DNA from: Spirochaetia bacterium
GTDB taxonomy: Bacteria > Spirochaetota > Spirochaetia > Sphaerochaetales > Sphaerochaetaceae
Reading direction: 5' to 3'
DNA length: 5,024 nucleotides
Assembly: GCA_900769955.1 (NCBI GenBank)
Contig: CAAGIP010000128.1
Coordinates: 1 to 5,024 of the forward strand
In this document: piece after piece, positions 1 to 5,024 of the stretch
Numbering within the stretch: position 1 is the first letter of the stretch
Layout of the letters: the number at the start of each line of letters is the position of its first letter
Made by a program: the position numbers and the translations under genes
Notes under the pieces: model-generated
What the model was told of the DNA's origin: nothing
Database searches by the model: none
What the model saw: the letters and a program-made list of their open reading frames with translations, nothing else

Positions 1-1137
1 TATAACTACGGAGTTGAAAGAACACCCCACAATGTAAATCGAAAGAATAACGGAAAGCGTGATGAAATCCTTCACGGCTCCGGGACTCAGTTTTACAACT
101 GAAAGCGCAAGGGGAATCGATCCGAGTATCATAAGGCCTGAAAGAATGCCGCAGATCACGGAGAGGAATACAAGCCTGTCCCCATAGGTTCTTGCCTTCT
201 CAAGGTGCCCCTGCCCCAGCTCATAGCCGACCATTATTGCAGCACCGCCCGCAAGGCCCTTCATGAAGCTGCTCACAAGACTCCTGACTACAGATGCAAC
301 TGAGTTGGCCGCGGCCGCGTCCACGCCCATGTGTCCCATAAAGGCAGAGTAGGAAGTGAACCCGAGTGTCCAGAGCAGATATGCACCCATAAGAGGGAGC
401 AGCTGACGGATGAAGTCCAGAGACAATGCCTTATCAAATGAAAAAAGCTTCCTCAGATCAGGACGGAGGAAGCTGTCCTTCCAGGCAAATATCACGGAAA
501 GCACAAGCTCCACTACCCTTGCCGTAACCGTGGCAAGGGCCGCACCCGCAACACCGAGAGCAGGAAAGCCGAAGAGACCGAAGATGAATACCGCATTGAG
601 TGCGATATTCAGCACCACTGCAACACCGCTGATGCGTGCGACAGCGGCAGTGTTCGCACCGAGCTTTATGAGCGCAAGCAGGCACTGCGTGATGCCCGCA
701 ATGAGATAGGAAACTGCCGCAATTCTAAGATACCCTACACCTATCGATATAAGCGCTTCCTCATTGGTGAAAATTCTCATGAGCGATGATGGACAGAGGA
801 AACACAGAATTGAGAACGCTAGACTCACAATGACGCAGATCCTTAGACTCATGCATAAAAGCCTGTTAAGCGTATTCCGGTCACGCTTACCCGCATACTG
901 GGCACCGAGGATCTGGAAGGCGGAAACAACTCCGGTGACCGTCATGTTCTGAACGAACTGAATCTGGGAAGCAAGCGAGACTGCAGCCATTGCATTCTGC
1001 TCCAAAGAGCCGAGCATGACAGTATCTGATGCGGCAACACACGAGAGGAGCATGGCCTGAAGTGCGATCGGAAAGGCAAGCTTAAAGAGTTTGGACAGGA
1101 AGGTCCTGTCACTGAATGTATCACGGATGAGACTCAT
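1..1137 (-). CDS. MATE-family multidrug/sodium efflux transporter, C-terminus cut off by the window edge
   Basis: This inner-membrane antiporter of the MATE family (NorM/DinF-like) would export drugs or metabolites against Na+ or H+. The reading frame runs unbroken for 379 codons from ATG at 1137 to base 1. MATE proteins usually have about 440-460 residues, so roughly 70 are missing. Family signs are a hydrophobic first helix with FPIALQ (residues 22-27), then SDTVMLG (37-43), the SLASQIQF stretch (54-61) and GAQYAGKRD (78-86). About ten hydrophobic segments follow. The visible end, SFNSVVI, is where MATE proteins usually continue into a conserved Gly-rich loop. A GGTGAGG stretch ends only 4 bases before the ATG, which is close for a Shine-Dalgarno. 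An ATG at 1150 is out of frame. The gene is separated from the ABC operon by the tRNA and is probably transcribed alone. Family assignment is firm; the substrate is unknown. Confidence 0.93.
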   Translation of the reverse strand, partial: MSLIRDTFSDRTFLSKLFKLAFPIALQAMLLSCVAASDTVMLGSLEQNAMAAVSLASQIQFVQNMTVTGVVSAFQILGAQYAGKRDRNTLNRLLCMSLRICVIVSLAFSILCFLCPSSLMRIFTNEEALISIGVGYLRIAAVSYLIAGITQCLLALIKLGANTAAVARISGVAVVLNIALNAVFIFGLFGFPALGVAGAALATVTARVVELVLSVIFAWKDSFLRPDLRKLFSFDKALSLDFIRQLLPLMGAYLLWTLGFTSYSAFMGHMGVDAAAANSVASVVRSLVSSFMKGLAGGAAIMVGYELGQGHLEKARTYGDRLVFLSVICGILSGLMILGSIPLALSVVKLSPGAVKDFITLSVILSIYIVGCSFNSVVI

Positions 1138-1206
1138 AGAGCCTCACCATAACCTGAAAGAAAGAAAAAAGAAAGTGTGTACAAACCCCTCTCCATGGGA
1201 GTATAA
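1138..1206 (-). promoter_or_regulatory. Possible promoter and leader of the MATE gene
   Basis: The only upstream space for the MATE gene is the 84 bases before the tRNA. On the minus strand, TATACT at 1205-1200 could serve as a -10 element. It shares its TATA core with the tRNA promoter on the other strand. No matching -35 lies 16-18 bases upstream, because that position falls inside the tRNA acceptor stem. A TTGACT at 1220-1215 is only 9 bases away, too close to pair with it. The implied leader of about 55 bases contains a long pyrimidine tract (about 1157-1174). The call is weak; the gene could use a different promoter or depend on read-through. Confidence 0.22.
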
Positions 1207-1207
1207 T
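1178..1207 (+). promoter_or_regulatory. Promoter of tRNA-Ala
   Basis: A perfect sigma-70-type -10 box, TATAAT, lies at 1202-1207. A TGTACA at 1178-1183 (4 of 6 matches to TTGACA) sits upstream with an 18-base spacer. Transcription would start near 1213-1215, only about 8 bases before the mature tRNA, which is a usual distance for a tRNA gene. The spacer contains a short inverted repeat, CTCC-ATG-GGAG (1191-1201), touching the -10 box. Its role, if any, is unknown. Confidence 0.6.
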
Positions 1208-1221
1208 CATTTTCAGTCAAA

Positions 1222-1294
1222 GGGGCCGTAGCTCATCTGGTAGAGCGTCAGGTTCGCAATCTGAAAGTGGCGGGTTCGAGTCCCGTCGGCTCCA
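1222..1294 (+). tRNA. tRNA-Ala, anticodon CGC
   Basis: A full 73-base cloverleaf can be folded by hand. The acceptor stem is 1222-1228 with 1287-1293 and contains the G3:U70 wobble pair, the classic alanine identity element. The D arm is GCTC/GAGC. The anticodon stem is 1248-1252 with 1260-1264 (one G:U) around the loop TTCGCAA, giving anticodon CGC at 1255-1257, which reads GCG codons. The variable loop has 5 bases. The T arm is 1270-1274 with 1282-1286 and loop TTCGAGT. The discriminator base is A1294, and no CCA is encoded, so CCA must be added after transcription. It lies on the strand opposite to every protein gene here. No copy of its 3' end occurs elsewhere in the window, so it does not look like a used integration site. 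Confidence 0.96.
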
Positions 1295-1303
1295 AACAAA
1301 ATT

Positions 1304-1328
1304 ACTGGTTTTCCGGTTTCTTACCATT
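1304..1328 (+). terminator. Weak candidate terminator after the tRNA
   Basis: ten bases past the tRNA, ACTGG (1304-1308) can pair with CCGGT (1313-1317) around a TTTT loop, with one T:G wobble. A T-rich but interrupted stretch follows. The stem is short and the T tract is poor, so the strength is doubtful. On the minus strand the wobble becomes a C:A mismatch, so this hairpin would not serve the converging kinase gene well. Confidence 0.28.
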
Positions 1329-1355
1329 TTCTGCTGTACCGGGAAATGTGTTTCC
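1309..1355. repeat. Overlapping inverted repeats between converging tRNA and kinase genes
   Basis: Two further hairpins can form here. Bases 1309-1317 pair with 1338-1346 over nine positions (one T:G on the plus strand) around a 20-base loop. Bases 1342-1346 (GGAAA) pair with 1351-1355 (TTTCC) around a 4-base loop. They share arms with each other and with the hairpin at 1304-1317, so only some can exist together. Lying between two genes that end towards each other, this is where a two-way terminator is expected. Neither strand shows a clean stem followed directly by a T run; the best minus-strand T tract is TTTTGTTT at about 1303-1296. Confidence 0.35.
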
Positions 1356-1366
1356 GTTTGGTCAGC

Positions 1367-2434
1367 CTACACTATTATGTCAGCTTTATCCCTGATGCCA
1401 TAATATTCAAAATACTCTTCTTCCATAGGTATCCACCTTGTCAGGAACCTTTCAAGCATCTCTTTTCCGTTCCTCCTCTGGATACGCTCTCTCTGTTCAT
1501 CAGAAGAAACATCAGAGAACACTGTTATATCGGCATAAGACCCGAAGAGGGGATGACAGCTGTATGAGCCTTCAGCAATACGAATCCCTGAGGCACCTAT
1601 TTCACGCACACCGCTGTAATCCATCGTACTGCAGTCGAAAACACGGTATTCAAAAGGCTCAGAGATGGAAATGAAGGGAAGAACTTCCTCACGGAATCTT
1701 TCGTGGTGAATGTTTTCACCGGGTTTACTGAACCTTTCCTTCAAGCGGAGCTCAGGGGGAACGAAGAAATCATCAAGGTGAATGACATCGGCACCAAGGA
1801 CACAGCGCAGATGCTCTACAAGAGTCGTCTTCCCCGATGCAGCCCTGCCGTCAATCGCAATGACGCATACCCTGTCTCCTTCAATCAGGCTCTTTGCTTT
1901 CTCAAGGATTGGGAGAATCCTTAAGAACCTGGCATTCACTATCCGGTATGAGGGATGTTCGTTCATACGGTATTCAGAACTGTGATGAACAGGAGGCATA
2001 CCGATCTTTCGGTACTCAGAGAGCTGAGCATCCCATTCAGAAGCCGAAAACCCTGCGGCTCCTGAATCAACAAACCTGGATGCGGCTTTTAAGTATTCCT
2101 CAAAGAGCTCACCGGCGTTGTTACTTGGAGTACAGGATGCCAGGAACATACGGAAGAGCCATTCAACCGGAAGGTTTTCCGATTTCCAGGCAGAAAGATT
2201 TACACGACAGACATCATCAGAGATCATCTCATACAGAGCATCCCCTGATGCGATGCATGCATCATATTCGCTTCTGAGACAGCTCAGCGCATACTCAGGA
2301 TCCTTAATCAGATGCTCTGCACCGAATGCTGCCTGATAACACATTTTGATCACATCCCTCACCTGCATTGAAGGATGCATTCTTAGCTGTGCATCAAGAT
2401 ATTTTCCAAACCCTTCCATATGTTCTGCACTCAC
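1367..2434 (-). CDS. Two-domain protein: conserved N-terminal domain of unknown function fused to a uridine-kinase-like P-loop kinase
   Basis: The C-terminal half (about 185-355) is a P-loop kinase of the uridine kinase/phosphoribulokinase type. It has Walker A GRAASGKT (196-203), the HLDDFF acidic motif (219-224), EGSYSCHP (288-295) and an Arg-rich lid region RIQRRNG (317-323) leading to WIPMEEEYF. Such enzymes move the gamma-phosphate of ATP to a hydroxyl of a small substrate, classically uridine or cytidine; this protein's substrate is unknown. Residues about 17-170 form a separate domain that I do not recognise by function, with HPSMQVRDVIK (20-30), CRVNL (76-80) and PPVHHSSEY (147-155). 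Classic uridine kinases have about 210 residues and lack it. The start is GTG at 2434, 4 bases after the binding-protein stop, with no good ribosome binding site; ATG at 2419 (residue 6) is an alternative. It is the last gene of the importer operon and probably soluble and cytoplasmic, with no signal peptide or membrane segment seen. Confidence 0.85.
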   Translation of the reverse strand: MSAEHMEGFGKYLDAQLRMHPSMQVRDVIKMCYQAAFGAEHLIKDPEYALSCLRSEYDACIASGDALYEMISDDVCRVNLSAWKSENLPVEWLFRMFLASCTPSNNAGELFEEYLKAASRFVDSGAAGFSASEWDAQLSEYRKIGMPPVHHSSEYRMNEHPSYRIVNARFLRILPILEKAKSLIEGDRVCVIAIDGRAASGKTTLVEHLRCVLGADVIHLDDFFVPPELRLKERFSKPGENIHHERFREEVLPFISISEPFEYRVFDCSTMDYSGVREIGASGIRIAEGSYSCHPLFGSYADITVFSDVSSDEQRERIQRRNGKEMLERFLTRWIPMEEEYFEYYGIRDKADIIV

Positions 2435-2438
2435 GTGT

Positions 2439-3599
2439 TTACTTAAAGAATGTCTTTGTGTCTATCTTCTGATAGCCACCGAAGCTGGAGGGATAGGAGA
2501 AAATCTCATTCGCCATCTCACGGCCGAAGAAGACCTTACATACCTCGTTTGTCTTTGCAGTTATGTCCACATCCTCAAACAGCTCCGGATAAACGGTTTT
2601 GGCAATGAACCATGTGTTGACCAGGGCTGTTTCATAGTTTGTGTAATAAGCATTGTATGCCATCTGGAGATATACCTCACCGTCATTCCATGCCTTACAG
2701 GTATCGAACATTGCACTGTCCTCCTTATAAAGAGGCTTAATGTTCTTTACAGCCGCCGCGTCCATTATCATGATGTCTATTTCATCACCCAATGCAACGA
2801 ACTTCTCTGCTTCAATGGGCTGGATACCGGGAGCGGAAAGACCTGTGACTGCATTTTTCACATTGGCAATCTCAAAGGAAACATAGTTCTGAGCAGTCAT
2901 GAGATGGTTCGTCGTACCCCAGTTTCCAAGACCGCAGATATAAACAGAGGGTTTGTCAGCATCATCAATGCCGGCCGTGCGTTCCTTAATCTCAGCAGCC
3001 TCAGCCTCAATGAAGGAAACAAGAAAAGCAGCCTTTTCCTCTTCGCAGAAAAGCGTTCCGAGAAGCTTCATGCTTTCGCTGAATGCACTGTCAAACACAC
3101 CGTCCTTTCCTGACTTCAGCGTGATGACGGGAACTCCGAGCTGATCCTGAAGGGCATTGGCGATTCCCGCATCCTCATATTCGGAAATGACGATGTCAGG
3201 GTTACATGAGAGTATTTTTTCCGCTTCAGGGCTCTGTGCCATGGGTCCGCCGACTCCGCATGATGCCAGCGTACTGAAGATATCACCATAAGCAATGACA
3301 TAAGGACGGGCAACGGAGTCAAACATCATCGGTCTCTTTGCAAGAGAGGTGTTGTCGATATCCTCGACCGCACAGAGCAGTTCAGGACTTCCGATGTAGC
3401 TGTACATGCGAAGCGCTCCTGCTCCGATACACACGACTCTTTCGTAACTTCCGGGTACTACTGATACTTCCCTCCCGATCATGTCAGTGACGACGGTTCC
3501 GGCAGAAACCGTTTCACTGCTTTCCTTAACTGCACTTGCGCAAAGTGGCAGTACCATGATAAGGGCCATGAAAATGACCAATACTCTTCTTTTATTCAT
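2439..3599 (-). CDS. ABC importer substrate-binding protein for a metal chelate (FepB/BtuF-type)
   Basis: This exported protein would capture a ferric siderophore, haem, corrinoid or similar chelate and hand it to the permease. It has 386 residues, somewhat long for the class (often 300-350). A basic start (MNKRR) and hydrophobic core (6-19) form a signal peptide. Cleavage could follow ASA at 21-23. The LPLC at 17-20 resembles a lipobox but with Leu before Cys, which is not canonical. The mature part opens with DMIGREV (39-45) and ERVVCIG (53-59), the typical first strand of periplasmic binding protein class III. NPDIVIS (133-139) and a long helix (about 170-208) linking the two lobes follow. 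The C-terminal YNAYYTNYETAL (315-326) and VYPELF (336-341) resemble a subgroup seen beside FecCD permeases. Its ATG overlaps the ATPase stop by 4 bases (ATGA). The role is firm; the substrate is not determined. Confidence 0.9.
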   Translation of the reverse strand: MNKRRVLVIFMALIMVLPLCASAVKESSETVSAGTVVTDMIGREVSVVPGSYERVVCIGAGALRMYSYIGSPELLCAVEDIDNTSLAKRPMMFDSVARPYVIAYGDIFSTLASCGVGGPMAQSPEAEKILSCNPDIVISEYEDAGIANALQDQLGVPVITLKSGKDGVFDSAFSESMKLLGTLFCEEEKAAFLVSFIEAEAAEIKERTAGIDDADKPSVYICGLGNWGTTNHLMTAQNYVSFEIANVKNAVTGLSAPGIQPIEAEKFVALGDEIDIMIMDAAAVKNIKPLYKEDSAMFDTCKAWNDGEVYLQMAYNAYYTNYETALVNTWFIAKTVYPELFEDVDITAKTNEVCKVFFGREMANEIFSYPSSFGGYQKIDTKTFFK

Positions 3600-4360
3600 T
3601 CAGATCTTCCTCCAATAATGATTTTCTGATTATCTGCTTCAAAAATTCTGACATCGATGTCAAAGGTCTTCCTGATAACATCCGGTGTCACGACCTCCTT
3701 CCCTCCCTGACAGGCGATCAAACCGTCCCTTAGAAAGAAGAATCTGTCCCCGAAGACCATTGCCTGATTGAGATCATGGATGGAGCTGAGAATTGCAATG
3801 TTTCTCTGAGAAGCCAGCTTACGGGCTTCCTCAATTATCAGCTGCTCATTTGCGATGTCCAGATTCCCGGTGGGCTCGTCAAATACCAGGAGTTCAGGCT
3901 CCTGTGCAATTGCCCGGGCAATGGCAACCTTCTGTCTTTCCCCGCCGGAAAGCTGTTCCACATTCCGCATGGCATGACGTTCAAGGTGCATGTCCCTGAG
4001 TATTCTTTCAACTGCCTCATAGTCCGCAGGAGCGGCCTTCATGCCGAAGTATGATATTCTGCCCATAAGGACCGAATCAAAAACAGTAAGGGCACCGAAA
4101 TGAATGTCCTGCGGGACATAGGCAATAAGCCTGGCCCGCTCCCTGCGGGACATTTTAAGCAGGTCATTGCCATTGAACCTGATGGAACCTCCTGTCGGAG
4201 TAAGTATACCCAGTATGTTCCTGAACAGTGTGGTTTTACCTGAGCCGTTCCTGCCGAGGAGGATTCCCACCTCCCCTCTATCAAGCTGAAGATTAACACC
4301 CTTAAGCACCTGAGGGGAACGTTTAGAGTAACTGAAGGTGAGGTTTTCGATATTCAGCAT
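3596..4360 (-). CDS. ABC importer ATPase subunit, FepC/FhuC/BtuD-type
   Basis: This cytoplasmic ATPase powers chelate uptake through the neighbouring permease. At 254 residues it has the usual length for the family. All nucleotide-binding motifs are intact: Walker A GRNGSGKTT (36-44), Q-loop glutamine 84 in YVPQD, signature LSGGE (137-141), Walker B LLVFDEP (157-163) with catalytic Glu162, D-loop GNLD (165-168) and switch His195 in SIHDLNQA. The order and spacing match importers of iron chelates and vitamin B12. The LTVFDSVLMGR stretch after the Q-loop is typical of this group and would contact the permease coupling helices. The start ATG at 4360 lies inside the end of the permease gene (7-base overlap) with AAGGAG 8 bases upstream. 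The downstream binding-protein gene overlaps its TGA. Two such ATPases per transporter are expected. Confidence 0.95.
   Translation of the reverse strand: MLNIENLTFSYSKRSPQVLKGVNLQLDRGEVGILLGRNGSGKTTLFRNILGILTPTGGSIRFNGNDLLKMSRRERARLIAYVPQDIHFGALTVFDSVLMGRISYFGMKAAPADYEAVERILRDMHLERHAMRNVEQLSGGERQKVAIARAIAQEPELLVFDEPTGNLDIANEQLIIEEARKLASQRNIAILSSIHDLNQAMVFGDRFFFLRDGLIACQGGKEVVTPDVIRKTFDIDVRIFEADNQKIIIGGRSE
3609..3613 (-). promoter_or_regulatory. Ribosome binding site of the binding-protein gene
   Basis: GGAGG lies within the last codons of the ATPase gene, 9 bases before the ATG at 3599. This supports that start and, with the ATGA overlap, points to coupled translation. Confidence 0.8.
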
Positions 4361-5024
4361 CGGCGCATCTCCTTCCCGGAAAAAATGATTGCGATGAAGA
4401 ACGGAGCCCCGAGCAATGACGTGATCGCACCAACCGGAAGTGCCGAACCGTTACCGATGCTGCGGGACAGCGTGTCTGCCATAAGCAGCAGCAGACTTCC
4501 GCTGAGTGCGGACATGGGAATTGCAAAGCGGTGATCCTGCCCGAGCAGCTTCTTTGTCACATGGGGACATATGATCCCAACGAAACCTATGATACCAAGA
4601 AATGAGACACACACTGCCGTGACTACGGAAGCAAGCAGCAGGGAAGAGAAGCGCAGCATGTCCACGTGCACTCCCATGCTCCTGGCTGTCGCATCCCCGC
4701 TCAGCAGGGCGTTGAATCTCCATGACATGAGCTGGAAGAACACAATTGCGGGAATAACTGTCACTGCCATGATCAGGTCGGTCCTGTAGGTGGCCCTGCC
4801 AAGGTCACCGAAGCTCCATACCACGGCAGCCGATATTCCCACATCAGTTGCATAAAACTGGAGGATTGTGGTGGCTGCCGTCCAGACGGAGCCTACCGCA
4901 ATGCCTGCAAGCACGACAACATTGGGCGAAAACGACTTTACCCTGCAGAGTCCCAGTATCAGGAGTATGGAGGCAGTTGAGAACAGGAAAGCCATCAGAC
5001 TGGTGGAGTAAGGATTTGCTCCGA
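4354..5024 (-). CDS. ABC importer permease, FecCD/BtuC family, N-terminus beyond the window
   Basis: This inner-membrane channel subunit of a type II importer would act as a homodimer with two copies of the ATPase. The frame is open to the window edge: nine more codons (GANPYSTSL) precede the Met at 4995, so that Met is internal. About 222 residues are visible of a usual 320-350. Counting from that Met, hydrophobic segments lie near 1-17, 25-46, 73-91, 116-142, 157-175 and 187-206. The cytoplasmic coupling loop GDATARSMGV (100-109) docks on the ATPase. GFVGIICPH (137-145) and the near-terminal LPVGAITSLLGAPFF (186-200) are hallmark motifs of the family. The gene ends 7 bases inside the ATPase gene. 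Together with the next two genes it forms a complete importer unless other components lie upstream. The family is certain; the cargo is not. Confidence 0.94.
   Translation of the reverse strand, partial: GANPYSTSLMAFLFSTASILLILGLCRVKSFSPNVVVLAGIAVGSVWTAATTILQFYATDVGISAAVVWSFGDLGRATYRTDLIMAVTVIPAIVFFQLMSWRFNALLSGDATARSMGVHVDMLRFSSLLLASVVTAVCVSFLGIIGFVGIICPHVTKKLLGQDHRFAIPMSALSGSLLLLMADTLSRSIGNGSALPVGAITSLLGAPFFIAIIFSGKEMRRC
4369..4374 (-). promoter_or_regulatory. Ribosome binding site of the ATPase gene
   Basis: AAGGAG sits inside the last codons of the permease gene, 8 bases before the ATPase ATG at 4360. It confirms that start and ties translation of the ATPase to that of the permease. Confidence 0.8.

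Noticed and set aside
410..709. A 99-codon plus-strand open frame inside the MATE gene
   Set aside because: It is Ala/Thr/Arg-rich and antisense to transmembrane segments of a clear MATE protein; such mirror frames are expected.
1191..1201. CTCC-ATG-GGAG inverted repeat beside the tRNA -10 box as an operator
   Set aside because: The arms are only 4 bases, easily due to chance, and no regulator gene is nearby.
1222..1294. tRNA gene as an integration site for a mobile element
   Set aside because: No duplicate of the tRNA 3' end, no integrase and no shift in gene content are visible within the window.
1894..2277. A 127-codon plus-strand open frame inside the kinase gene
   Set aside because: The translation is rich in Arg, His and Gln without domain character and is antisense to the conserved N-terminal domain of the kinase protein.
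2346..3113. A 255-codon open frame on the plus strand across the binding-protein and kinase genes
   Set aside because: It lies antisense to two well-supported genes, crosses their junction, has a Cys-rich low-quality translation with no recognisable motif, and shows no clear ribosome binding site. It is best explained as a by-product of codon use on the other strand.
4993..4995. ATG at 4995 as the start of the permease
   Set aside because: The frame stays open upstream to the edge with family-like residues, and the permease would lack its first membrane segments if it began here.

Overview
The window is bacterial, compact and coding almost throughout. Base composition looks roughly balanced by eye; I did not compute it. 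The organism cannot be fixed from the sequence. The tRNA has no encoded CCA, and the genes have AGGAG-type ribosome binding sites. The relaxed leader peptide of the binding protein and the protein families fit an anaerobic, gut-type bacterium. A spirochaete (Sphaerochaeta-like) or a clostridial Firmicute are my best guesses, held loosely.

Layout. All protein genes read on the minus strand. From the right edge leftward there is a four-gene run: a FecCD/BtuC-type permease (its 5' end lies beyond base 5024), its FepC/FhuC-type ATPase, a periplasmic or anchored metal-chelate binding protein, and a 355-residue two-domain protein ending in a uridine-kinase-like P-loop domain. The first junctions overlap by 7 bp and 4 bp, and the third is a gap of only 4 bp, so the run looks like one translationally coupled operon. 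Its promoter is outside the window.

Between this operon and the next protein gene is a 229-bp intergenic stretch (1138-1366). It holds a plus-strand tRNA-Ala with anticodon CGC, with its own promoter (perfect TATAAT). Several mutually exclusive inverted repeats lie on its far side, where the tRNA and the operon converge. Left of that is a MATE-family efflux transporter, also on the minus strand, whose C-terminus runs off base 1.

How the genes fit together. The first three operon genes form a type II (BtuCD-F/FhuBCD-like) ABC importer for a metal chelate such as ferric siderophore, haem or a corrinoid; the exact substrate cannot be read from sequence. The fourth gene is the unusual part: a kinase-like protein with a conserved but unassigned N-terminal domain, tightly coupled to a chelate importer. 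Whether it modifies the imported compound or is simply co-transcribed is open. The MATE transporter and the tRNA appear to be independent units. I saw no mobile element, CRISPR array or integration scar.
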